From Diospyros lotus (lineage: Eukaryota; Streptophyta; Magnoliopsida; Ericales; Ebenaceae), in the NCBI RefSeq assembly GCF_014633365.1, contig NC_068351.1:11166907-11230906 (forward strand): a DNA stretch of 64,000 bases, given 5' to 3'. Each line of letters starts with the position of its first letter. Within the stretch, counting starts at the first letter, position 1. Made by a program: the position numbers and the translations under genes. This document shows positions 33,523 through 46,339 of the stretch, piece after piece. The notes under the pieces are model-generated. The model ran no database searches. It was not told where the DNA came from and worked only from the letters and a program-made list of their open reading frames with translations.

Positions 33523-36180
33523 TATGTGATAAAGAGGGTGAATAAATTATTTCGATCACAAATATTGTATACAAAGAAGTCTTCTAATATTTACTTTAGT
33601 CACAATAAAATAAAATTATTGTTTCTTCACTAATTCATATAGTATATTAAATTTGCTATAATATTCATTTTATATTTTTGTTAGATATTGTATCTGGTGC
33701 ATTGCATTACTCAAGAACTAGTATTTATTTTAAACTAATACAGGGGAAAGTAATGTTTGACTTTTGGCATTCCATCAATCGGTCTCCCTCATTTGATTAA
33801 AAATTTTAATTTATTTAACTTGACCTTTTAAATTCGCCATCATTTGCTATCTCGAACCAAGTCTTCCTAATTTGTATTCCACATCCTTGCTTGATTGTCT
33901 TTGAAAATTACAAGTTACTTAACCTATTTTTTCACCTCAACGTCCTTCCCACGCTCTCAATTTTCACTTTCAATCACCGTCTTTGTTGGGTTTTAGCCTA
34001 AATCTGGCATTCTAATTGTGTCTAAATTAGGCCCGTTTGGAGTAAGCTATAATTATAAATATCCCCTCTCCATAAGATTGAGACATTTAAATTTAAGGAT
34101 CCAAGAAACAAGAATAAGTTTCAAGGTAGATGAGAGACAAGAAGCCAATGACTTCAAAGTAAGAGTCTTTGAGAATTTGTATTACTTGAAAGAGAGTAGA
34201 GTGTATAAGGATATTTGTAATTATCCTTATTATAGTAGAATATTTTTTGAAGTTTGCTTCGTAGCTTTTTTCTCAATATTGGAGGGTTTTTTAAGTTAAA
34301 ATCTTATTATATTTTTGTTTGTATTCTATTATGTGGTGAAAAAAAGATTATTTTGAAAGTCTTTCACAATTTATCAAATCTCTAAGTCTTATTTTCCCAA
34401 TAGTCTTTCTCGTTCTCTTCGCCAATCAGTTGCATCACTTCCTCCTAGTCATATTATTGAACCTACCTACTCTTCATTCTTACCTTGACTTCTTGAACCA
34501 TTCCCCTGTCTCTACCGCCGAACTAGAACACACATCTTAGAGAAGCAAACTCGTTTTATTATTTACTACAATATCCTTGAATATTGGGTCATATATTTCA
34601 ACACCCCCATCATCCCATCCCTATAGCACAGTGGTAGGTCATCTACGAGTATTTTTATAGTGTTTTTTACTATAGATTTAGGCTCTCTTTTTGTAAATAG
34701 ATAAGGAGGATCCTAGATTTTTATGGCATAGTCCTCGCTCAATTATCTCCTTGTTCTTAAGTTTTTCTTATTAGCTTTTATCTTTATTTTTCACAAAGAT
34801 AGGATAGACCCCTTCCTACTCTTCAATCATTTTGTTTTCACATCCCTTGAGTTGAGGATTGGTACATTGTTTCCCCTCGCTGAAGCAAGAAAAAGTTAAT
34901 TTCTCCTTTGACAAACAAAAAATTTCCCAGCCAATCCAATAATACTCTTTTGTTCATCATTTTTTCTCTCCTTTGAAAAATAAGGCATGAAATGTGAACA
35001 ATGAACGGCGTGCTCTCTTCTCGTAGCCTTCAATTAGCGACAATCAATTGATATTCAGCTCCAAGAATGGGAATTGGTTTGAAGAATCTCATCTAATTGA
35101 TGTTAAGCTCAGCAGCTCGAAAGGTAATGTCGAAACCTACCTTAAGCATTCACTTCGATTTTTACATTTCTTATACGTTTCCACCCACATTTATGTTCAT
35201 CCTTGTAAGCTCCAATTCAAAATCCTTTTTTTCCTAAGGATATGACTGCATTGTGTCCAACCTTGTGCCTAAAATTTGGCATTTCTTCATGTGAGCGAAA
35301 GATCTACAAAAGATATGGTTAGTGCAATATAATCGATAAAATAGAATACGAAAAATATACACAAAGTATATGAAAACTTCATTTGATAGTCACGATGAAT
35401 GCATTCAAGTCTCATATCTAGGTAAAAATCACCACTTAGGTAACTCCAAGAATAAGGCCACCAAGCCCCAACGAAAAACCCAACCACAAACCGCCCCCCT
35501 CTCTTGGCTAAAAAAATGAAACCCTCTTGCCAACAGAATGTTCTATACGAAGTGAAGTCCACAAAGGAACAAGAATCACGAAAATAGAGCGAGAAACAAG
35601 AATGAAACAATCGTCAAAGCTTATCTCCCAAGAATCAGCCATACCGAATATATAGAGAAAAAAATCGGTGAGGCGCGGTCCAAGAATGGCAAGAAGATCA
35701 TCACATGAATCAACAAGGAGATGGAGCACAAAGCGGTAAGGAAAGTTGGTAAATGAGGAGGGGACATCGACGCCGACAATGAGGGAGATGGAGATTTGAG
35801 TCTCCAAAAGAGACAAACAAAGTATTTATATGAGGCAGGTAGAGCATCACAACAATGGGCTTGCACAAAGCAAATGGGCTGAGCTTGTCCATCTCTTGAG
35901 CAAATGGGTTTAGGCTCATTTCTCCTCCAAAGTGATGGTAAATGGGCTTATGGCCCAATTTTTAATTGGGTTGTCAGTAAGTGGTGATTTTGGGCTATAC
36001 TTCAATCACAGGCCGAGACCTATGAAGATCATACCCACCCGAAACATCGTCATTGTTTTGGGCATTATTCAGAAACACAACCTAACATTTCAATTTTCAA
36101 AGACTCCTTTATAAACATCTTGCTCTCCATGGGTTCAAGCCCCAAAACTAGTATGTGAGATACTTCCTACCAAAACATCC
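33523..36180. other. Intergenic sequence without recognisable gene
   Basis: AT-rich, with several short open frames (34018-34299 plus, 35287-35958 minus in overlapping frames) that show no known domain. None has codon use or motifs that would justify a gene call. Confidence 0.45.
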
Positions 36181-36188
36181 ATACCACT

Positions 36189-36344
36189 AAGTAATGTTAT
36201 TTATTTAGACTGGATGTGACATCTTTTCATTATGTAATAAAGATGTGTACAAAAAACATGAACACTTGCATTTTTTCATTATTCAATAAAAATGTGTCAC
36301 CTAGACTCGAGATGAATCTTCAGTTTAGATAAATAGCATTATTT
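36189..36344. mobile_element. Mutator-type MITE
   Basis: Ends read AAGTAATGTTATTTATTTAG and, inverted, AAATAATGCTATTTATCTAA. A perfect 9-bp direct repeat CATACCACT flanks the element (36180-36188, 36345-36353), which fits Mutator-type insertion. Length 156 bp, non-coding. Confidence 0.9.
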
Positions 36345-36789
36345 CATACCACTTGAAGCTTTGGGCATCTAGTTACCAAGGCTAAAAAAAAAAACAAAAC
36401 AAAAAAGCCCAGGCATCAAAACAACTAGGCTCCTCAACACAAAGGAAACTTGGATAGTGAATTGATGATTTGACAAAAATATAGGAAAGCCTAAGGGTTC
36501 AAAGGAATGGTAGGAAGGCCAAAAGGCTAGCTTCTCATCTCACGATCCTCCTACCTCGAAAAAGAGAAAAACCTTTATGGATCCACTCCTTGAGATCTCC
36601 TAGAGTCGCTTGTAAATCCGTTAAAAGACAATCCCTTTTCTTCTTTCTAAAGGCATCGCCTTAGTTTTCCCCAAAAAATTCAGCCTTCATTTTCACTGTC
36701 GAGGAGGATCCTGCAACTGTTGCATGGGAATTATCCATCATGCTATCCTACTTTTTCGCTTCACATTGATGTACGATTCTCAAGTCTTA

Positions 36790-37680
36790 ACATTACATTT
36801 CCCAACATAAATACATTTTTTAGAACTTGAATAGATTCAGAGTTCGCTATGAACAAGCCCTACTAGCCCAAAAACAATTTACACTTAATTTGGAAGAATT
36901 GAAGGTTGCTTTGAAGAAAAACGAAGCCGCCATGCGCACAATAGAGCAAGATCTAATAAAAATCCTGTGAAGGAGAATGTGAAAATCTGTCAGCTCTATT
37001 TATCAAGAAACCAAAACAGCTCTAGACGACCAATTAGTCCAACAGGATCAATCCTCCAATAAGTTTCGTGCTTCCTTATTCCCTCTCTTTACTGTCTTGG
37101 ATTCCTAGAATCTTCAAATTAATTATTACGACTTTCAAAATTACTTAAAGTGTATATGTATTCAGGAAGCAAAATTGGAAGCAAGCCTGAATGAAAGAAA
37201 GTCAGGATACGGAAGCCAAATTGAGGACTAACTTGGAAGGAGGACAAGAACGAGAAGCCAATCTGAAAATCGACCTGAAGAAGAGCTGGAGCAGGAAGCC
37301 AATCTAAAGACTGAACTGAAATGAAACTAAATTTAGTTCTTACAAAGAAGGATACGGCCCTCAAAGAGAGAAACTAAAGACCTCCAAAGTTGAAACAACT
37401 CCAAAAGGGTTCGGGACAAGGATGTCCTCTATCAGGAGGAAATACTAAAGGAATTGCAAGAGGCTAAAGTTGAACTACATCAACTGAAAAAGAATTATAT
37501 ATATATATATATAGGAGGTTAAAGCCAAATTGCAATACCTAAAGCTAATTGAGGTTCATGGGCCGAAAGAAGGATACCAGACATTGAAGATGGGTGTGCC
37601 ATTAACAGAGAGTAGTCATGGATGAAGCTTTCCAGGAGGCAGGAGGAGGTCGAAACTAATACCAAGGCCATAAACTTAAA
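36790..37680 (+). pseudogene. Degenerate coiled-coil coding relic, unidentified
   Basis: Plus-strand translations in shifting frames give charged heptad-like text such as RVRYEQALLAQKQFTLNLEE, KKNEAAMRTIEQDL, EGGQEREANLKIDLKK and EEVETNTKAINLKL. Stops and frameshifts separate them. This looks like the remains of a long coiled-coil protein, possibly transposon-related. I do not recognise the family. Confidence 0.3.
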
Positions 37681-37689
37681 ACTCGCAAG

Positions 37690-40360
37690 TCTTGGCTTTA
37701 AAAAAATAATTACTGAGGCCCAACATAGGCATTTAGGGCCTCCTTCAGTGTTCTACTTGGCCTGGGCTTTAGTGTTCAGTTCAGTTGGATATCCTACCCA
37801 TGAGACTCATAAAATATTTAATGCAAACATTATTAAAAACTATATATTATTATGGGATAAAATTACACTTTTAGTTTTTTAATTTTATATTTTATAATAA
37901 ATTAATTATTATAATTTTATTTTTGTAAGTATAACCACTATATTTTAATCACTCTTTTAACTTTTTTTTGTCAAATTCTATTAACAAAATTTGACATAAC
38001 ATACATTACTATCAAATGATTGTGGGGTTTATATTATATGTATGCCACCTCAATTTTGGTTGTTAAAATTTGACAAAGAATCAAAAGAGAGACTAAATTT
38101 TAAAGTTTCATGGTTGTTATAATAAAAATTAGACTAATTTTGAATAGATAGGGTTTATAGACTAGGAGTGTAATTTACCTTATTCTTATTTTTATTTTTA
38201 TTATTTTGACAACGAACATAAGAAAATGTACTTGAGATTATTCATTTTTATTTTTAAAAATCTTGAAATGTGTGGGAACTTTTATTGTTGGCTAGTTAAT
38301 ATAGAAAGATTAGATTTTGAGCCAATAATATAACTATCTATTATCTATTATTATATATATAAAAGTAGGATAGTCTGAAAAAAAATTCTCCCCAAAACTT
38401 ACATTAATAATTTGCATTTAGTCTTTATTGCAGTAATAATTTAAATTTTTCCTTTGAAATAATAAGTACTAATTACTATAAAATTAATAATAAATTTTAA
38501 ATATATGAGTTTTTTAATACTAAACAGGGTTTTCCAATACATTATTATGTGAATATTAAATATTTAATTAATTCATCAATCAATAAAAAATAAATACTAT
38601 TTATGAGAAATATGAATAGACAATTAAAGTATTAATTAAGTCACAAAAAATTGCTCATTAAATAAAATTCTATCTTTATATAATATAATAATATATAATA
38701 TATTATATTAAAGTATAATAGTTTACAATTTTTTTTTCCTACAAAAATCTGCCAAGCTGTTTTTGCCTCTAAATTTATATTAAATTTGTATGAGTTTTCT
38801 AGACAACTTGAACTATTAATTAAGTCATAAAAAATTATTCATTTATTTAAAATCTTATTTTTATATCCTTATTCTATATATATATATAATATTAAAATAG
38901 AATAATCAAGAAAGTATTTTGCATGGTGAATTTTTTCCCTCAAAAACTTGCATTAAATCAAAGGTAGTGATTAATTAATTATTAATTTTACTTTAATAAT
39001 TATATTATAATCTTGAAAATGTGATATCTTAACAAATTCATACCAAAATATTTAAGGTTATCGAATGTTTGGATTTTTCAATGCTAATTAATATTTAAGG
39101 TATCATATTTTTAACACCATAGAAAAAATCAAAATTCATATTTTTAAAGTTTTGTTATTATTGAAAAACTTATTCTTACTCATATTTAAGAATTTTAATT
39201 TATATTTATAATATAATAAATAGAAAATAAAAAACGTCTTTGAGTGGATATATTATACATTTTATAATATTTATTTATAAATAAATATAATATAATAAAT
39301 AAAAAAATTATAAATATTTTGCCAAGTAATTTATTTAATATGTTAATTATTATTTAGCACATTGAATAGTGATACATTAAATTAAAAGTATTATCCATTA
39401 GCATATTGAATAGCGAATAATTAATTAAACTTAAATTTTGATAAAAAATTGAGTATTAAAAAAAATTGTAATTATTAATTCTATTAGAATTATTTAAAAT
39501 AACAAGTTTAATATTTTATTTTTAAATTAAACTCTCCTGCATGTATGTCGCAAAGGTTTACCACTAATTATTTTTAATAATAGTACAAAGTAGCATACTT
39601 CATCCCCCGGCTCCCACCTCCCCTAACAAATATTTTAAATACTCCACTCTGAACTTTTCAAAAAATTTATGTACATGATGCTTCTCAAAAAATTTAACAG
39701 GTACCCATGTATCCATTGCCATCCTATTTAAAACCAACCCTTGATTTGTGTAGTGGCTGGCCCCTATAAAATTTTGAACCCTAATTACAGAACAAGCTAC
39801 TGCATCGAATCGAAACAGAATATTTAAAGTCAGCTACCATTAGATACATGTATAAAGTGGGGGGCTTTGGCGGTGGCCAGTGGAGTTGCCTCCAATTTGC
39901 AATGAAACAGCCCCATCAAATGCTCATATCTGTTATTCCTCCTTGAGATAAACAGCACATGCTGCAAGAACTTCAAAGATGCTTCGTGGGTATTTTTAAT
40001 TTTTCTTTCCGGGGAATAGTTCTTCCATGGAGCACGGAAAATTCTGTTCCCAAGAACAAAAATCGTTTTTTTGGATGATTTATGCATGATTAGTCGACAT
40101 CTGTAATTCTCAGCATAAAACTTTAATTTATGACCTTGTCCAGTGTACTTGAAGTACGATGTGATGGCGTTTTGTCCATCCAATTTGCATATCAAACGAT
40201 TACGGGTCTATCTTTGCTGCCATAAATAAATATTCTTCCTGTCAAAGTTTATGTAACACACCTTTGACTTATAGATTTGATCTAAAATCTTGCCAAATAT
40301 TTCTGTGTCTTAACTAATGACTAGGAGTCCAATTCTCCTATTTTCAGTTGCCATGTAAAT
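37690..40360. other. Intergenic sequence, partly AT-rich repeats
   Basis: About 38330-38990 contains three related AT-rich stretches. Each has 'atataatatta' or similar, then 'aa.tagaataatc/agtaggatagtc', then 'tt.tcc.caaaaacttgcatta'; together they suggest a degenerate repeat of ~240-280 bp. A minus-strand open frame at 39830-40195 (121 codons) has no recognisable domain. Confidence 0.4.
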
Positions 40361-40362
40361 GC

Positions 40363-40643
40363 TTTGTCACAGTCTAAGAACATACATATTTTCCTGCATC
40401 TTTATTTGGCACAAGAAAACATTTGCTCGCGACAACACTTACAATAAAAAGAAGAAGAGGAAGCTGTTCGATTGTTGGCTAACAAGAAGATACAGTAGAT
40501 AATGCTTTGTCACAGTCTAAGAACATACATATTTTCCTGCATCTTTATTTGGCACAAGAAAACATTTGCTCGCGACAACACTTACAACAAGAAGAACAAG
40601 AGGAAGCTGTTGGCTAACAAGAAGATACAGTAGATAATTGACC
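40363..40643. repeat. Tandem duplication, ~140-bp unit
   Basis: The stretch starting 'gctttgtcacagtctaagaa' at about 40363 recurs at about 40503 almost unchanged for its first 84 bp. It then continues with small differences through 'ggctaacaagaagatacagt'. Confidence 0.92.
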
Positions 40644-40649
40644 TTTCCT

Positions 40650-42940
40650 TTCCAACAAAGGAATTAGGCTTGAATGTGGCCTTCCAGGGCACCAAGGGAC
40701 AGGCCAGGCTAATTAATTTATGTGCACCAAAGACGTGGCCTTTTTTATTTATGAAAAACAATGGGGCCAACACTAGTTTATTGGCCCATCTCAAGGCCAT
40801 GTTCAAGTTACAGTTCGTAGTTAATTTGGTTGGTTGAGCTTGTTTATAATTCAAGCACGCAAGACATTAAGTTGATTCCATTTGTGAATTCGGCATGCAC
40901 TTGGCTGGCAAACAGCTTCACTGCAAACTAAAACATGGTTATTAACAATATTTAAATGTCTATCTATCTGCATTAATTGATTCTAATGTTATTATAGTTA
41001 TTTAAACAGTTGGAAACCAGATTAATGAGATGCTTATGATTTGCCTGTGGCATAGGCATCTCTTCCCATCACGTGTCAACATTTCCTTCGTGGTTGAATA
41101 ATCTAGTCCTGTAAGGCAATCAGATATGGTTAATTTGCCTATCAACAAAACATTTGTTTTGGCATTATTAATGTCAAGGTTTTACGTGCCAACTATATAT
41201 ATTCCAATGATTAAAGAAATAAACAGATTCATCGGCAAAGCCTCACAAACTTGTCACCATCCAACCAGCCTGATATGGGATTCAGGATCTTCAAACCAAG
41301 TTAAATTCAGATAAGTCTAATAGAAAATTGCTTCTGTGATTGTGATCAATTCAAACTGATATATATATATATGTATATATACAGATTTCCAGGTTGGCTT
41401 CGTTGATTTCTAAACGAGGCTGCAGCCTTTCTCCTTCTGGGGTTCCTTGTCTTTTGAACTTGTTATCATCCGCTAATTTGTCTGGATGAGTCTGAAAGCA
41501 TCGAATAATGGCGCTATGAAGGCAAGCAAATCAGACCTCATGAACAAATGAGCAAAGTGAAAGTGCTAGTTCTAATTCATGGATTCCAGCCTAATTATGC
41601 AAGTTCCTAGTCATAGTAAATTTCCAGACAAAAATCATTTTAGGTACCCCTTTAAGCATGAAATCCAGGACTTGAATCTTATCCTAACGGCAACGTTTGC
41701 AAGGTATAAAGCATCTGTGCGTTGCCCACAAAAAAGCAATGCATAAACTTCTCGGTCCCACACCCAGAAATCAAATAGAAATTTCTGTTTGTTTCTGTAC
41801 CTTTGAATTTCATTGCTTTGATTGAGACACCTAAAATGCTGCCTCGTCCTCTTTCTGCAGCCTCAAACCTGTCATCCATCCAATGATGCATCACCAACAG
41901 ATTAGGACAAAAATTTAGTGCACTTTTTGGGCTGAAGAGACCCATATTCGACCTGATTATTCATTCCTATGTCACCATCAGATGGTGATATCTGCAAAGG
42001 AATTAAGCTTTTAGGTTTAGTCTCTGTATCGCTCCACAACCACATGACCAAACTTATTTATAATAACATAAGGCATAGCTTTTTTTTTCCTTCTGCTGAA
42101 TAACTAATTTACCGATATCAAAGAGTATTTATTGTTGGCATGCAACTAATATGATTAGCAGTTTTGCACTGTTGAGCTTCTGAGCTTCTTTTGTCTTCTC
42201 GGGGCCTGTTCAGTTGTAGGAAACATTTTTAGATTTAAAGTTGTCTGCAGATTATGTCCATGCCAAATTTTCCAAATCAGATAGAGTGAAAAAGAAATGG
42301 AATAATTGTAATTTGTGGTTTGTGCAGGGTCTCTGTCTGCAGTTGCTAAAGTCACGTCATTACTGAAAAATGAAGACTGTTGGTTTGAAGAATATATGCC
42401 ATTACCTCATATGAATATATGCCATTAATCTGAAAATTATTATTACTTTTTTTATTTTAGTTTTTGTTTGAAGAAGGCTGAGATGTTTAAAAGGAGGCTG
42501 GCGGAATTGGCGAGGATTCAAGTTCATCTTGATACAAAGGACAAAGGTTTCTCAAGTTTATTAGTTTTCATTAGGGAGAGTTGTATTTTTTTTTCTGCAA
42601 GTTTAAGACCTTGTTTTTATCAAACATTACTATTCATGCCTATCCATATAAAGAATAATAATTAAAAGGCTGCTTGCACAGACACCATCCATTTATAGAT
42701 TCAAAGTATCATAAATCTCATCTCTTGTAGCATATAGGACGGAGTTTGTGAGTTCTGAATTCAAGATTTCTGTTCTTTGTCAATTATTTCTCTCTTTCAT
42801 CTTCCTTTTTTCTGTGCCAAATTCTGTGTGGATCCAACTCTCAACGACTGGATCGAGCATGAGCTTGGATACATTTTTGGCTGTTTTCACTCGACAAAAT
42901 TGAGAAATAAAGAAGTCATCTTCTTGTTATCACCCCGTAA
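40650..42940. other. 5' flank of the MYB-CC gene, no other gene seen
   Basis: Open frames at 41679-41945 and 42155-42355 (minus) have no recognisable domain. The promoter and 5' UTR of the gene starting at 42941 must lie here, but the transcription start cannot be fixed. An ATG at 42468 opens a short unrelated frame. Confidence 0.4.
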
Positions 42941-44872
42941 ATGAACAGCGAGAAGATCACGTGCCAACAGAAAGTTCAACAAAGCCATGGCTTCTTGTTA
43001 TGTGATTACGATTTAGAATTCCCAAACTGCTCTTCGCAATTCTTTCAGCACCAGCCTTATCACATGGGAATTTTCACTGCCATGGAGGGAGGATCACGGC
43101 AACATAAGACTAGGAATCCTAATCCATCCGGCACAATCCTCACCCGCCTTGGATCACCGGCTTCTTCTTTTTATGCAACTGAACTCTATATGGGGTTTCC
43201 ACAATATGAGTATCCAACTGGAAATCCCACTCTGTGCTCCCAACAGCCCGCCACTTGTGATCTGCAAACACCGCCATATCAATCTTCAGTCGAAAGCCTT
43301 TATTTTGGGGGACCGGATCAGCAACCTGACCCCAACTTCCAGTCCGAGACTGGCCTCCAATCAGGCTTGAAGTCCCCATTTTCTGTCTATCAATCCTGCA
43401 ATGAGCTCTCGGAGACTCAGCGTATTCTGCTGCTGAAAAAGAAGTTGCTAGATGATTTTGACACTTCAGAAAGAAGATATCCTTCAAATCCCTTTGAAGG
43501 AAATCAGGATCCTAATGTAAGTCAATTAATTACAGTTTAAATTTTGTACTCCAATGCATCAATTCTCCGCTCACCGTGATATGTCATATGGGTGCAGGCT
43601 TCTGAAACGGCCTACAACCCTCAACTCGAACATTTGGGGCAGTCTGCCAGGCCTTCTGGAGTCACTGCAGCCGCTTCCATTAACTCTGGAGCAGCCATTT
43701 CGAGCAAAACACGAATTCGGTGGACTCAAGAACTTCATGACCGGTTTGTCGAGTGTGTAAATCGCCTAGGTGGAGCAGACAGTAAGTACTGAAAACGAAT
43801 TATATCAGCCTTTTGCCAGATTAGGAAGAACCGCTGTTGATTGAGTAGTTCTTCTTAACCCTTTTTGTTCATTAATTTCAGAGGCAACACCAAAACAAAT
43901 ACAGAAGCTAATGGACAAAGAGGGGTTGACCATCTTTCACATCAAAAGTCATCTGCAGGTACAAAATAACCCAACAACTTTCTTTCCCGAGCCCATGGTG
44001 CTTCCATGTTAGACATCTGATTCTAATATATATATATGTATATATTTTTTGTAGAAATATCGAATTGCAAAGCACATGCCAGAACATGCAGAAGGTGAAT
44101 CCTTGCTTATATATCCATTAAATGATAATTGGCTTCATTGCAATTAGATATCCTCTAAATGATAATTTCACGAATCAATCTGATCCAAAGAATCTTGTCA
44201 GATTTATTTACTTGTGCTGAAATGAATTATTATTGTTCAGTTTTGCTCAACTCTTTCAAGGTTTTATGCCAATTCATCCCCTTCAAATCTGATAAAAAAA
44301 AAAAATACGGATTTTGCATATGAATGCATATCTGATTTCAATTCATTGGTCTTTGTCCATTGCAGGAAGATCCGAGAAAAGGACTAGTTTGACTGATGTC
44401 GCACAGATTGAAATGAAAGCGTAAACATTTTCACTGTAACTAGATTGTGGCTTAAACTTACTTTTCCTCTCTGGAGTGCAAATCTGTCTGAAAATAACAT
44501 TTGTTTGGCAGCGGCATGCAAATTAGGGAGGCCCTGCAAATTCAGCTCGATGTTCAGAGGCGCCTTCACGAGCAGTTAGAGGTATGGCTTTATCGGTTCT
44601 TCAATGAGATAGATGCCTGTGTCTCTTATAATGCAGAATCAGACTGCATTTCTATAATAAACTTAAAAATGGCCTAAATTCGTTTTTCCTGTCAGATTCA
44701 GAGAAATTTGCAGCTGAGGATTGAGGAACAAGGCAGGCAGCTCAAGATGATGTTTGATCAGCAACAGAGAACAAATAGGAGCCTTTTTGAGATGCAGAAT
44801 TCAGATATCACATCCCCGGTTCCTGCAGCGGATGGCTCTGTAAATACTCCTTCCTTGTCGAAAATAAGTTAG
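42941..44872 (+). CDS. PHL5: MYB-CC (G2-like/PHR1-like) transcription factor, PHL5-like
   Basis: Seven coding exons with GT..AG introns: 42941-43516, 43598-43781, 43882-43958, 44055-44094, 44366-44420, 44512-44581, 44696-44872. They join in frame to 392 residues. The single MYB repeat (about 229-283) reads KTRIRWTQELHDRFVECVNR, then KATPKQIQKLMDKEGLTIFH and IKSHLQKYRIAKHMPE, with the SHLQKYR signature of GARP/PHR-type factors. The MYB-CC coiled coil (about 311-357) includes QIQLDVQRRLHEQLE and LQLRIEEQG. The ~190-residue N-terminus is Gln/Pro/Ser-rich. PHR1-like factors bind P1BS-type sites and control phosphate-starvation genes as dimers in the nucleus. VECVNRLGGAD and FHIKSHLQKYRIAKHMPE point to the PHL5 branch, an assignment from memory. 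Splice phases are consistent and no damage was seen. Confidence 0.93.
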
Positions 44873-45850
44873 TTGACACCACAACCAGCAGAGTGAAATA
44901 AAGCCCTTCATGTAGAAAAGAAAAAAGGAAGAAAACTTCCACATGAATGCTACTTGGCATAATATACAAAGAAATCAAATATAGTTTCCGCAGTCCTTCT
45001 GAATTAAGCTCGAAAAGCACACTTCCGTGCCTAATGCTGATAAAAGGAAACGTTTTAAGTTCATCACCATTCATGCATAACAGAATCAAGAATTCAAATG
45101 ATAATGGTGGGAGGAATACTGTTCTTGAATCATTCCATGATTCTTTACTGTTTTGACTCCTGTGGTGCTAATACTAGTTGGAACAATGGTTAAATTTACT
45201 GCTTTACTGCTTCATGGAGCAGAAAAAATATGGAAATTTGATCATGCATGCAGATTGCAGTCCTGGTTAGGCCATGAAATCAGCAACAACTCAAGTCCAT
45301 GAAGTGAATTCTCGTACTTGGTTTTCTAAAATGAATTTAGTCAACGTGTCTTTTCATTTCCTCGTACATGAATTTTGCTGTACTCATGAAGAGGCGTCTT
45401 GAACTCGAGAAAACCTACTGAATTGTTGGATTTTAACAATGGTTAGTTGGGGCTGGATTGAAAGGCCAAAGCCTTTCTACCACGGGACCAAAATTAAAAG
45501 AAAAAAAAAACTGCAGGTCTTCATATAAAAGTGGTAGTTAAGAGTAATTTATAGGCTCATGAGATCAAATAATATACTCAAGACAATTACTAATGTGGAA
45601 TTGGATTTTGAAAAACTTATCTCTTTTAATACTTAGTATCCTTGTTAGACTAGAAATCTCATATTAATTAATCAATCTCAATTCTAATTCGAAACACTTT
45701 CATAATAAGGTAGCAATTTTGTTTGACTCTAATACTATTTGTAACATCATGGGTCATCATCCAAAAATACTAACAAAAGACAACTTAAAAATTCATAAAA
45801 CTAAATAATATACTCAAAACCTCACTAAAAGAGTACCCACGAGAGATTTG
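44873..45850. other. 3' flank of the MYB-CC gene and unclassified intergenic sequence
   Basis: The first few hundred bases are the likely 3' UTR (AT-rich; a short plus-strand frame at 44947-45156 is probably chance). From about 45490 the sequence has the flavour of an old repeat, with 'aaataatatactcaa' twice, at 45565 and 45808, but no termini were found. Confidence 0.4.
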
Positions 45851-45870
45851 TCACGGCAACTATTCTTTTT

Positions 45871-46115
45871 TTGTTTTTTTGGATTACGCGTCATCACTCG
45901 CGCCTCTCGCCGAACCCGTCTCTAGGTCATCACGAGGGAGGTAAACTGCGAGATATGTCTAAGTGGTCAAGGTTGGAGACTGTGTCCACTAACATTTACT
46001 AAAGACCATCTCTAGAACGAATTGCTTTCCTCATGAATTGATCCCACGCTAACAATCTTCAACATGACTACTCTTTATAATCCCTCCTTTATCACTTGGT
46101 TGTGCCCGGGGGCAT
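45871..46115 (-). mobile_element. SINE-like retroposon
   Basis: A 16-bp direct repeat GGCAACTATTCTTTTT lies on both sides (45855-45870, 46116-46131). Read on the minus strand, the 245-bp insert starts ATGCCCCCGGGCACAACC and ends in an A-rich tail (ccaaaaaaacaaaaa) next to the target duplication. A long variable target duplication plus an A-tail is the mark of LINE-driven retroposition. A GGTTCGGCG word could be a decayed B box. The family is not identified. Confidence 0.65.
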
Positions 46116-46216
46116 GGCAACTATTCTTTTTGAAGGCATTTGGAGGCTTATTCAAAATGAGGGACCAAACTGTGGGAAGGGTCTTCAAAGTTTAATGTGG
46201 ACTTGGGGATGTTTCG

Positions 46217-46301
46217 ATAGGCATAAGATATCAAAGCATTTCATTGGGAAGACAATGTTAGGCATAAGATATCAAAGCATTTCATTGGGAAGACAATGTT
46301 A
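46217..46301. repeat. Tandem duplication, 42-bp unit
   Basis: 'aggcataagatatcaaagca' followed by 'tttcattgggaagacaatgt' occurs twice in direct succession. Confidence 0.93.
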
Positions 46302-46339
46302 GTTGTATTGGTGAGGGAATAAAAGTTAAGGAGTGCCCT

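Noticed and set aside
38330..38990. Possible Helitron ends in AT-rich repeats
   Set aside because: The start-like word tctat..ttattatatatataaaag is suggestive, but no CTRR end with a hairpin was found.
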